A stretch of DNA of 46,172 nucleotides from a virus. The notes under the pieces are model-generated. The model saw only the letters and a program-made list of their open reading frames with translations, ran no database searches and was not told the DNA's origin. Each line of letters begins with the position of its first letter. Within the stretch, counting starts at the first letter, position 1. The stretch covers positions 1-46,172 of IMG/VR virus record IMGVR_UViG_3300035670_012355; one strand, written 5' to 3'. Below, piece by piece: positions 33,297-40,184 of this stretch. The position numbers and the translations under genes were made by a program.

Positions 33297-33913
33297 TACT
33301 TAAAAAATTGCTTCAGATCGGGTTTGAAGTAATTAATTGATTTCATCACTTTACGGTCTCGAGTACGATATACAACATACTTGTCACCAACCTGTTCATA
33401 GTGACAGCCTTCGCCTTGTTCTTGTGAACGTAGGTCAACAGTCTTTTGTGCCTCTTCTTGTGTAGAACAAGCTTTTGAAAGATTTGATGCCTGTACTTCC
33501 ATGTAAGCGGGCCAAATTTTATCCTTAAGACCATGAAGCATAGCACCGTTCCCAATGGAAACATAAGCAATGTCACACAACGCGTCCAAAACTTCAACGA
33601 TGTTTTCTGTTTCGCAAGCATGTTTATACTCCTCAAGTTCTTCCAGAATGAAGTTGTAGACAAAGTCCCATTCAGGTTTTGCTGGAATCGTTGGTACATA
33701 GTTGTTAGGTTTATTCATTAAGCTGTTGAACTCTTCAACCTCGCTGACGAATGGTACATATTGTGAATTAAACAAATTTGCAATTCTTCCAGCGGTAACT
33801 TCAGCCCAATCAAATTCAGGATTGCGAGTTGCTTCATCTCGATCATGGAATGAACGAAGCAATCCTAGGCTGTTGATTAGTTCAATAGTAATTAGTTCTT
33901 TAAATTGAGACAT
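33296..33913 (-). CDS. MazG-like nucleotide pyrophosphohydrolase
   Basis: A 205-residue protein. The centre has LEELEEYKHACETENIVEVLDALCDIAYVSIG followed by EVQASNLSK (each split by a few residues), the Glu/Asp metal-binding helices of the all-alpha NTP-PPase (MazG) family. Such phage enzymes clean the nucleotide pool or alter alarmone signals. A C-terminal extension ends in DLKQFFK, reminiscent of a clamp-binding motif. It overlaps the start region of folE's end by 14 bases. Confidence 0.8.
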   Translation of the reverse strand: MSQFKELITIELINSLGLLRSFHDRDEATRNPEFDWAEVTAGRIANLFNSQYVPFVSEVEEFNSLMNKPNNYVPTIPAKPEWDFVYNFILEELEEYKHACETENIVEVLDALCDIAYVSIGNGAMLHGLKDKIWPAYMEVQASNLSKACSTQEEAQKTVDLRSQEQGEGCHYEQVGDKYVVYRTRDRKVMKSINYFKPDLKQFFK

Positions 33914-34604
33914 GTCCGTTATTAATCTTTAGTGAATCAAAGAATTCTTTACGTGCTTGGTTATCATTATCCATAAACACACCTGATGCTTTGGTAGTTA
34001 CCATAGCTGCTCCTTGGTGTTTAACACCTCGACAAGATACACAAGAGTGAGTAGCAACAACAGTTACAATTACACCCAAATTATCTTCGCATACTTTATC
34101 TACGGCTTGGTGAATAGCGGCTGTAAGCTGTTCTTGAATAGCACCACGGCGACCAAAGTGCTCTACAATACGATTAAGCTTACTCAATCCAATAACTCGT
34201 CCATCTTTTCCTGCAACGTAGCCGATATGTACAACCCCATTGATGGTTTGATGATGGTGAGAACACATAGAAGTAAGAGGTATATTACGTTCAATGATAA
34301 TGCCATCATAGCCATCTGAGGGGAAAGAAGTGATTTCAGTAAACTTCTCATAACGTCCCTTCCAGAGATCATAGACATACGCTTTAGCCACTCGACGAGG
34401 TGTTTCCATTGAGTTTGGATCATTTTGCCAATCACATTTTAGTGCGGTAAGAAACTTACCGAAATGCTCGGTTGCCTCATCTACCATTTGTTGTTTTTGT
34501 TCGTCAGTAAGCGGGAAATCTCCTGCTACACCGTTTGCAAAACCGGCTTGAACACACTCGATATTGTCGTACTTTTTACGACGCTTGTTTTCAATGTTTT
34601 CCAT
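33900..34604 (-). CDS. folE: GTP cyclohydrolase I
   Basis: A 234-residue protein that makes dihydroneopterin triphosphate from GTP, the first step to 7-deazaguanines. SMCSHHHQTINGVVHIGYVAG and THSCVSCRGVKHQGA carry the Cys/His zinc ligands and active-site His. The ATG at 34604 is chosen because it follows a full promoter (34620-34650) and the GTTATATG leader; an upstream alternative start lies inside the HPRT gene. It begins the deazaguanine group with queE, queD and queC. Confidence 0.9.
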   Translation of the reverse strand: MENIENKRRKKYDNIECVQAGFANGVAGDFPLTDEQKQQMVDEATEHFGKFLTALKCDWQNDPNSMETPRRVAKAYVYDLWKGRYEKFTEITSFPSDGYDGIIIERNIPLTSMCSHHHQTINGVVHIGYVAGKDGRVIGLSKLNRIVEHFGRRGAIQEQLTAAIHQAVDKVCEDNLGVIVTVVATHSCVSCRGVKHQGAAMVTTKASGVFMDNDNQARKEFFDSLKINNGHVSI

Positions 34605-34619
34605 ATAACTTATTTTATT

Positions 34620-34650
34620 TAAATGTACGAAATAATCTTTACAGAGCAAA
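34620..34650 (-). promoter_or_regulatory. Promoter for folE
   Basis: Minus strand TTTGC-N18-TACATTTA, 15 bases before the ATG of folE. One base shorter spacing than the other promoters. It begins inside the end of the HPRT gene, so folE can be transcribed apart from the upstream genes. Confidence 0.6.
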
Positions 34651-35163
34651 GATTGATTTTAAGTTTCTTTTATAACCTCCAGTTGAATCCATTCCATAGC
34701 CAATCAACCATTCATCATCACATTCAAAAGCATGTCTAAATGTTGATACATGACTGTGTGGGTTAATAGGATTAAATTCGTTTTTAGCTCGTTTAACTAA
34801 GGTAACAATATTAATTGTCTTAGCCCCTTTTAAATTAAAGTACTTAGCTAAAAATTTCATTGTTTCACCTGAATCAAAGATATCATCTACAAGATAAACA
34901 TGTTTACCAGTAACTGATGTTTCAACATCTTTAGTTAGTTGAATACTACCTCGTTCTTTACCTGAATAGGATTTAACTCTGATAAAATCACATTCAACAT
35001 CAATTTCCATGTTACGAACTAGATCAGAATAAAACATAAAGGCTCCATTTAGTACTCCAACCATTACTACTGGGGTAGCATTGTTTTTATGTTCTCTAGA
35101 GATTTGTTGAGCAATAATTTTAGTTTTAATGTCTATATCTTTAGACGAATATAACTCTATCAT
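34639..35163 (-). CDS. Hypoxanthine/guanine phosphoribosyltransferase-like protein
   Basis: A 174-residue type I phosphoribosyltransferase. VYLVDDIFDSGETM is the PRPP-binding loop; VVMVGVLNGAFMFYSDLVR and IRVKSYSG are typical of hypoxanthine-guanine PRTases. It would salvage purines to IMP or GMP, possibly feeding GTP to FolE. A role on a deazaguanine base is a possibility. ATG overlaps the thioredoxin-like stop as ATGA. Confidence 0.85.
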   Translation of the reverse strand: MIELYSSKDIDIKTKIIAQQISREHKNNATPVVMVGVLNGAFMFYSDLVRNMEIDVECDFIRVKSYSGKERGSIQLTKDVETSVTGKHVYLVDDIFDSGETMKFLAKYFNLKGAKTINIVTLVKRAKNEFNPINPHSHVSTFRHAFECDDEWLIGYGMDSTGGYKRNLKSIFAL

Positions 35164-35435
35164 TTAAGTAAATTTTTAATCTGTTCAGTGCCAATAATTT
35201 TAGCTTTAAGTTGACTATTTTCAACTACAAGTAAAGTAGGATAATAAGTTATTTCAAAGGTTTTATTTAACTCATCATCTTTGTCTAACTCTACTAAAAT
35301 AATATTATTTTGTTCACTATATTCTTTAATTATACTTCTTATAGCATCACAGTGATTACATTTATCTTTAATAAAAGATATAAATAATTTAGGACTACCT
35401 ATAATAAGTTTTTTTAAATTATCGTCTTGATCCAT
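35160..35435 (-). CDS. Thioredoxin-fold protein with CNHC active site
   Basis: A 91-residue thioredoxin-like protein: SFIKDKCNHCDAI holds Cys-x2-Cys, and a cis-Pro site follows at YYPTLLVVEN. The pattern between is more like glutaredoxin or DsbA-type redoxins than classical Trx. It probably reduces a disulfide in a phage enzyme. It is one of two redox proteins in the deazaguanine region. Confidence 0.7.
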   Translation of the reverse strand: MDQDDNLKKLIIGSPKLFISFIKDKCNHCDAIRSIIKEYSEQNNIILVELDKDDELNKTFEITYYPTLLVVENSQLKAKIIGTEQIKNLLK

Positions 35436-35578
35436 TAAATTTTTTCTTTAGAACATTTTTTACAAATCCAAACAAAGTGAGGAATACCGAAGTTATTCCT
35501 CTCTACTTTGACTCCTGTTTTAAAAGTCATAGGACCTAAACAGTTATGACAAACTATTTTTTCAGACGCGCGTGCCAT
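35435..35578 (-). CDS. Small zinc-ribbon protein
   Basis: A 47-residue protein from the ATG at 35578 with CHNC and CKKC pairs (residues 10-13 and 39-42), forming a zinc ribbon. The start has the GTTATG context. Not otherwise recognised. Confidence 0.55.
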   Translation of the reverse strand: MARASEKIVCHNCLGPMTFKTGVKVERNNFGIPHFVWICKKCSKEKI

Positions 35579-35741
35579 AACGAAATTCAAATTTTTCGTT
35601 TTCTTTTTCTACTCCAATTCCATCTAAACTAATGTAACTTAATTTATAACCATAAGGGTGAATTGCTGAGATAATACCAGAAGGCTCAAGAACTTTAAGA
35701 GCCCATAACTGGTGTAGATTTTGAAGATATTGATGAGGCAT
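35562..35741 (-). CDS. Small hypothetical protein
   Basis: A 59-residue frame from the ATG at 35741 with a helical start and a beta-rich, charged end. It overlaps both neighbours by 1-17 bases, which is the main support. Not recognised. Confidence 0.5.
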   Translation of the reverse strand: MPHQYLQNLHQLWALKVLEPSGIISAIHPYGYKLSYISLDGIGVEKENEKFEFRYGTRV

Positions 35742-35920
35742 TATTTTATTTCTTTTACTTCGTAAATGTTTCCTGAGGTAGTATTAGCTTGAAAGATTTC
35801 AGCCAATTTAACAGCAGCATCTGCTGATTCAAACTCCATAGGAATACCCTCGCTATCATTTACAATGATAGTACGAGGGGTTCCTTGGATTTGTGTATGC
35901 TTAAGAATGATGTAAGCCAT
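35741..35920 (-). CDS. Small hypothetical protein
   Basis: A 59-residue alpha/beta protein from the ATG at 35920, TAATG-coupled to queE. IIVNDSEGIPMEFESADAAVKLAE suggests a small strand-helix fold similar to many phage accessory proteins. Not recognised. Confidence 0.5.
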   Translation of the reverse strand: MAYIILKHTQIQGTPRTIIVNDSEGIPMEFESADAAVKLAEIFQANTTSGNIYEVKEIK

Positions 35921-36702
35921 TATACTTCGCGTTTAGTATCAAAGGCAATAATATGTTCACGGCCTGTGAAATTATAGTAATTATCTGTACACCATTGAAT
36001 TACCATAGGATAAACACGAATTAGTTCTTCACGGTTATCACCTGGAGGCATAATCCAAATTTTATCTTTAGGTACTTCTAGCTCATCCATAAATGTTCTA
36101 ATTTCGTTCCATGTTTCAGGCATTTCAACAGGGTTGACAACTACCTTCATATGGTAATCAGAATGGTAAGCCATTGATTTTTTAATAGCATCTTTGTTTA
36201 AACGCAAGCTATTATGCTTATCAACCATTTTTTGGTCTACAACACCCCCAAGAGGTGTAGCAATCCCAAGTACAGGCACGCTGTTGCTAAATTTAGGGCT
36301 GAAAGATATAAGCCCAATAGGATGATCTGTTTGGAGGAAAGCAGACCCTTCTGTTTCGATCGTGATGATGATTTGCCTTTCATTTGCAAAGTGAGTTAGT
36401 TCGTTTACGAGTTTAGGATGCATAGTGGGAGAACCACCAGTTAGCATCATTTCCTTAATTTCAGGATGTTGATCGTAAATGTTAATAATATCCTGGAAGG
36501 TATATTTACCTTTCTCAGGGTGAATACTTGTGTACCAAGAGTCGCACCAGCCACCTTCACCAAAGTAGCAGCGGTGAGTGCAACCTGTAGTGCGAACTGC
36601 AACAGTAGGGCGACCTGCACGGCTACCTTCTGATTGCACACAAGTGTATAGTTCTACAATTGGTAAAACTTTATTGTAATCTTCAATTCTTCCTAGTGAC
36701 AT
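35920..36702 (-). CDS. queE: 7-carboxy-7-deazaguanine synthase (radical SAM)
   Basis: A 260-residue protein from the ATG at 36702, placed 2 bases after the queD stop and preceded by AAAGGATAA; an upstream start would overlap queD. LYTCVQSEGSRAGRPTVAVR and GGSPTMHP are QueE signatures. QueE turns 6-carboxytetrahydropterin into 7-carboxy-7-deazaguanine with SAM. The Fe-S motif is GCTHRCYFGEGGWCDS: Cys-x3-Cys-x7-Cys, five residues longer than the standard C-x3-C-x2-C. Confidence 0.9.
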   Translation of the reverse strand: MSLGRIEDYNKVLPIVELYTCVQSEGSRAGRPTVAVRTTGCTHRCYFGEGGWCDSWYTSIHPEKGKYTFQDIINIYDQHPEIKEMMLTGGSPTMHPKLVNELTHFANERQIIITIETEGSAFLQTDHPIGLISFSPKFSNSVPVLGIATPLGGVVDQKMVDKHNSLRLNKDAIKKSMAYHSDYHMKVVVNPVEMPETWNEIRTFMDELEVPKDKIWIMPPGDNREELIRVYPMVIQWCTDNYYNFTGREHIIAFDTKREV

Positions 36703-36703
36703 A

Positions 36704-37168
36704 TTATCCTTTATAAAATGCTGTATTTTTTTCATGTTCACGGAACTCAACTTGAACAACCTTTACGCGACCTTCTGTTTCAGTTTGAATAAAATCGTTT
36801 AGCTTGTTATAGAAATATTCTGCAAATCGTTCTGCTCCTGTGGCTGGGATTACTCGAAGTTGGATTACTCCAAATTTCTCCATTGCTTTAAATCCTTCTA
36901 GTTCAGGATCGTCTTCAGCTACAATAGTAGTGTGATCAAGCATGTAATCCATCCATGCTTTAGGATTCATACCATCAATAGTTCCTTTAGCACGCTTCAT
37001 ACCTCCAAAATCCCATACCCAGTTACGCTCATCAAGATCACCTTCAAACCATACTCTTAGGCTTACTCCATAGCCGTGAAGAAATCTGCAGTGAGTTCCT
37101 TCGGCTTTCCACTGACGGAAGACTGTTGAGTAACCGTCAAATATTTTTGTTGATCTAAAGCTTCCCAT
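36704..37168 (-). CDS. queD: 6-carboxytetrahydropterin synthase (QueD-like)
   Basis: A 154-residue T-fold protein from the ATG at 37168. FRQWKAEGTHCRFLHGYG matches the active-site stretch of QueD/PTPS (Cys and LHG are kept), and ERNWVWDFGGMK fits the WVxDFxxLK segment. It makes 6-carboxytetrahydropterin from the FolE product. Of the usual three zinc His, the second of LHGHxH is Tyr here and the first lies in an altered FRQW context, so the metal site differs. It overlaps the thioredoxin gene by 14 bases. Confidence 0.85.
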   Translation of the reverse strand: MGSFRSTKIFDGYSTVFRQWKAEGTHCRFLHGYGVSLRVWFEGDLDERNWVWDFGGMKRAKGTIDGMNPKAWMDYMLDHTTIVAEDDPELEGFKAMEKFGVIQLRVIPATGAERFAEYFYNKLNDFIQTETEGRVKVVQVEFREHEKNTAFYKG

Positions 37169-37409
37169 TGTAAAAATCAATTACTTGTTGCATTGAACGA
37201 GCTCCTGTAAAGCGAGCTTTTTCTTGTTCATTTTCTACTAAAATTACTGTAGGAACACTTTTAATTCCATAGCGAGTTGTAGCATCAGGAGTATAATCTA
37301 CATTAAGTTTTTTAATAGGCATACCTTGTTTAGCTAATTCATCCATCACAGGACCGAATTGTTTACAGGGACCACACCAGTCCGCTGAAAAATACCATAG
37401 TTGTTTCAT
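37155..37409 (-). CDS. Thioredoxin
   Basis: An 84-residue thioredoxin with the canonical WCGPC site at residues 11-15, the cis-Pro SVPTVILVEN and the C-terminal helix. Shorter than host Trx (about 105) but complete in motifs. It may reduce the phage's enzymes or host ribonucleotide reductase. It is in the deazaguanine block and overlaps queD. Confidence 0.88.
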   Translation of the reverse strand: MKQLWYFSADWCGPCKQFGPVMDELAKQGMPIKKLNVDYTPDATTRYGIKSVPTVILVENEQEKARFTGARSMQQVIDFYNGKL

Positions 37410-37636
37410 TTACGTATAAATTGATAATTAATAAAAAGAAACATTAGAGCAGCCGCTGTTAACCAGCGACCCTCTCCTGCTTCAAAAAGTGAGCTAAACA
37501 AAAAGCTCCAATGTCCATATTTCAAAAACCAAGTTTCAAATTTTTTCATTTTACTATTTTTTTGTTTTTGTTCTTTTTCCCAACGTTCTTTATTTTTACC
37601 GTTGAAAATATCTCTATAGAGATTACTTCGATCCAT
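37406..37636 (-). CDS. Small membrane-associated protein
   Basis: A 76-residue protein with a charged Lys/Glu-rich first third, a Trp-rich middle and a hydrophobic C-terminal segment (about 58-72). ATGA overlaps with the thioredoxin start. Not recognised. Confidence 0.5.
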   Translation of the reverse strand: MDRSNLYRDIFNGKNKERWEKEQKQKNSKMKKFETWFLKYGHWSFLFSSLFEAGEGRWLTAAALMFLFINYQFIRK

Positions 37637-38480
37637 GACTTTCTAGTACTTTTGATACTTCTGCTACTACGTGTTCCCAAGTTACAGGACCGGTCTCGTC
37701 TGCATATTCTACTGGGTCAGGACGACCTAGTTTAAGGAATGCCTCAACTCGTTCTACTGAAGAAGCTGATTTGTAATCTGAGTACCATTTGTAAGCATTA
37801 GTCTCTGGACGGTTATACCATTTGATTGGTTTATAAGATGTATTTGTACGTGAATATACTTCATTAAAATCAAGTCCTAATTCATCACACAATACTTCTC
37901 CATCTTGTAAAATGGTGAATTTATCACCTTTAAGATAGGGTGTAAAATAACTTACATTTTCAGCACCCCAATTACCTATTCTAAAAGCATAATCGTCTGC
38001 GTCACGGAATTCTTGACGACAATCAGGATAGATTGCATGGTCACCTGCGTGAATACCCATTGCAATGTCACACATTTCACCTGTTTTATCAGCGATTGAA
38101 AGTGCAACTGCTTGAGTAATTGAAGCAAAGATTTTGTTACGATTAGGAACAACTGTTGCTTTCATATTTTCTTCAGCATAGTGTCCTTCAGGTACTTCAT
38201 CTCCACCTGTTACAAGTGCTGAGTTAAGTAGATCAACCAAACCGTCAAGTTTGATAACTCGGTAGTTAATCATTGAATAAGCATCTTTACTTTTACCTTC
38301 TACTAATCTTTGAAAATTTAAAAGGTTTACTAAAGATTGAGCACGGTCAAGTTCAACTCGGTGTTTTTGACCATAATCAAATGAAAGTGCTGTTACTGTA
38401 TCGTACTCTTTCAAGCAACGAAGCAACAATGTTGAGGAATCCATTCCTCCAGATAACGAAACTACAACGTGTTTTGCCAT
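37623..38480 (-). CDS. queC: 7-cyano-7-deazaguanine synthase (QueC) without zinc cysteines
   Basis: A 285-residue PP-loop enzyme: SGGMDSS (10-16), ALSFDYGQKHRVEL and VVPNRNKIF are QueC signatures. It makes preQ0 from carboxy-deazaguanine and ammonia with ATP. The four Cys that bind zinc near the C terminus of QueC are absent: the aligned region reads NTSYKP and YKSASSVERVEAF. It may need no zinc. A start codon is preceded by an A/T-rich leader. Confidence 0.88.
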   Translation of the reverse strand: MAKHVVVSLSGGMDSSTLLLRCLKEYDTVTALSFDYGQKHRVELDRAQSLVNLLNFQRLVEGKSKDAYSMINYRVIKLDGLVDLLNSALVTGGDEVPEGHYAEENMKATVVPNRNKIFASITQAVALSIADKTGEMCDIAMGIHAGDHAIYPDCRQEFRDADDYAFRIGNWGAENVSYFTPYLKGDKFTILQDGEVLCDELGLDFNEVYSRTNTSYKPIKWYNRPETNAYKWYSDYKSASSVERVEAFLKLGRPDPVEYADETGPVTWEHVVAEVSKVLESHGSK

Positions 38481-38535
38481 GTTTAATATAAATATTTAAT
38501 GTGCCAGGTATTGTGAGCGTATAGGCAAACGCTTT

Positions 38536-39324
38536 TTACAGATCATTAATTTCACAAAACTTACAAATGTTATTTGCTAAAATGTCGTAATCAATTTGAT
38601 CACTTAACATATAAAAATAATCATTCATATTTGCTTTTGGTTTAGCATCTAAACCAGCATTACTATAACGAATACCCTCTAACGCAGCCATTACTGGGTT
38701 AGATGTATCGATTGATTCAATAAATTTGAATCCTCTATACCAACCAAATTCTTGTGGTACTGAACAACCCAAAAGGTGAACACGATCGTTATCGTGAATT
38801 ATTTTCGTTTTGTAGAGAGCAGAGATGACAGAAAGTCGACCAAGTGCTTTACCAAGATCCAAATTAGGATGAGGAACAACGTCATTATAATAAGATGCCC
38901 CATACGAAAAAGCAATTTTTTCATATCCTAAATCTCTATAAGTTTGATAACAAGTGGATGCTTCATGAATTGTTTGTGCTTGAACTACAGCTACTTTAGT
39001 AACACCTTTAGGTAATTCAATTTGAGCCCATTTACGAGCATTTACTACTGAAGCGTCTCGATTTTCCCAAACATCAGGAACAATAAATTCTTGAGGACGA
39101 ATAACACTAATCCAGTGTAGCAAACGATCCTCATCATAAGCATGCCCTAGCTCATGAAGTGAATTATCCATAATAATATAGCGGCCTTGAGATACTGAAG
39201 TCAAGAAATAATCTTGATAACCTTGCTCTTGATCAAGCAAGTGGGGAAGACAATAATCGTAATCATTAAAATTACGGCTATCTTCTAAAAGACATAACGG
39301 TGTTTCGTGAGATACTTTAATCAT
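38536..39324 (-). CDS. DpdA/TGT-like transglycosylase
   Basis: A 262-residue TIM-barrel-like protein with features of tRNA-guanine transglycosylase relatives: MDNSLHELG with Asp53, EFIVPDVWEN with Asp84 and VHLLGCSVPQEFGW, all in the order expected of phage DpdA-type proteins. DpdA exchanges guanine in DNA for a 7-deazaguanine. A Cys-x2-Cys at the C terminus (CKFC) may bind zinc. Next to queC/D/E and folE it is the likely insertion enzyme. There is no QueF, so preQ0 is the probable base before further changes. Confidence 0.8.
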   Translation of the reverse strand: MIKVSHETPLCLLEDSRNFNDYDYCLPHLLDQEQGYQDYFLTSVSQGRYIIMDNSLHELGHAYDEDRLLHWISVIRPQEFIVPDVWENRDASVVNARKWAQIELPKGVTKVAVVQAQTIHEASTCYQTYRDLGYEKIAFSYGASYYNDVVPHPNLDLGKALGRLSVISALYKTKIIHDNDRVHLLGCSVPQEFGWYRGFKFIESIDTSNPVMAALEGIRYSNAGLDAKPKANMNDYFYMLSDQIDYDILANNICKFCEINDL

Positions 39325-39328
39325 AATG

Positions 39329-39360
39329 TGAATATAAATATTTTATTTTGTCAAAGCAAG
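39329..39360 (-). promoter_or_regulatory. Weak promoter for the DpdA-like gene
   Basis: Minus strand CTTGC-N19-TATATTCA, ending 4 bases before the start. Spacing fits the promoter family; both boxes differ by one or two bases, and the leader would be very short, so the call is weak. Confidence 0.35.
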
Positions 39361-39876
39361 TTTTCTTGGTCGACCTCGTTTACGAATTTCTACTGAGGTG
39401 ACTTGTCCAAATTCCTCAAGTGATTCATAGAATGATAACAAATCAGAGGACCAATTACACAACCGATCAAGCAGCTCTTCTCTACTAATTTTAAACGAGG
39501 TAGTAAAGGCATCAAGTATAGCCTCGATACGAGTATTTTCCTCCTTTTCGAAATCAGCTAGTAAACGACGGTAACGAGCAACATCAACAGTAACTTTTTC
39601 GTACTGTGTTTGGTAATCATCTTTGTCTAAATCGAGCTTTTTACGCGCATTAATCGCAGCAGATTGCGCTTGCCAATAGTAGCACGAAAAATCGAAGTCG
39701 CCGTTTATAATGCGCTCTTTCAACGGAGCACGCTTACCTAGTGGTGCACCAGGTTGAGCGTGAGTACGCCACCACATAAATTTATTGTAATTAAGTGGTT
39801 TGAGTTTTGATAATTCTTTGTTAACAACCTCTTCGGGTTGAGTAATAAATGAATCTAAAAAGCAATTAAAAGGCAT
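39343..39876 (-). CDS. Hypothetical protein with AT-hook-like tail
   Basis: A 177-residue, mostly helical protein. The C terminus is KRGRPRKLALTK, in which RGRPRK is a clear AT-hook core for the minor groove of AT-rich DNA. The centre is charged and coiled-coil-like. Directly upstream of the DpdA-like gene, it could steer that enzyme to DNA or be a separate nucleoid protein (inference). Confidence 0.65.
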   Translation of the reverse strand: MPFNCFLDSFITQPEEVVNKELSKLKPLNYNKFMWWRTHAQPGAPLGKRAPLKERIINGDFDFSCYYWQAQSAAINARKKLDLDKDDYQTQYEKVTVDVARYRRLLADFEKEENTRIEAILDAFTTSFKISREELLDRLCNWSSDLLSFYESLEEFGQVTSVEIRKRGRPRKLALTK

Positions 39877-39958
39877 CTTCGATTGTCCCTGGGTTATTCT
39901 TTAATGTGTCACGTAAGGTACGAAGAGAGGAGTGGTTAATCAACTCCTCTTCTTGCAT
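39866..39958 (-). CDS. Very short protein
   Basis: A 30-residue frame from the ATG at 39958, preceded by AATAAG and starting 4 bases after the stop of the 39963 gene. It overlaps the next gene by 11 bases. Only the tiling supports it. Confidence 0.4.
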   Translation of the reverse strand: MQEEELINHSSLRTLRDTLKNNPGTIEDAF

Positions 39959-39962
39959 CTTA

Positions 39963-40130
39963 TTAACCCAGTTGGGTTTCGATTTCGGCTTTGCGTTCTG
40001 CCAACGCCTTGAATTCTGATACCACATCTACTTGTTTGGGGTTTTCAGGGTGATATTGATACAACTCGTCCATAACGTGAACAACAGTCATCAATTCGTC
40101 TAGCAATTTTACTCGTTCTTTTGGTTCCAT
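39963..40130 (-). CDS. Small helical protein
   Basis: A 55-residue helical protein from the ATG at 40130, preceded by GTTATG and a full promoter (40151-40182). The ATG is preferred to an upstream alternative that lies in the hairpin region. Charged heptad-like sequence, not recognised. Confidence 0.6.
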   Translation of the reverse strand: MEPKERVKLLDELMTVVHVMDELYQYHPENPKQVDVVSEFKALAERKAEIETQLG

Positions 40131-40150
40131 AACTTTATTTTTTATTTGGG

Positions 40151-40182
40151 TAAATATATGAAAGCCCTTTCGGGCTTCCAAA
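40151..40182 (-). promoter_or_regulatory. Promoter with a hairpin in its spacer
   Basis: TTTGG-N19-TATATTTA on the minus strand, 20 bases before the ATG at 40130. The 19-base spacer is made almost wholly of a hairpin, exactly as at 4422-4453. It follows the stop of the coiled-coil membrane protein gene by only a few bases. Confidence 0.7.
40160..40179 (-). terminator. Hairpin terminator with GAAA loop
   Basis: Minus strand GGAAGCCC-GAAA-GGGCTTTC with a 6-7 bp stem, 5 bases beyond the stop of the gene ending at 40185. It sits within the promoter spacer at 40151-40182. Confidence 0.65.
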
Positions 40183-40184
40183 TT

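Noticed and set aside
38481-38535. Strong terminator after the DpdA-like gene
   Set aside because: Only a 4-5 bp stem (AGCGT/ACGCT) with a large loop and no T-run was found; too weak to list.
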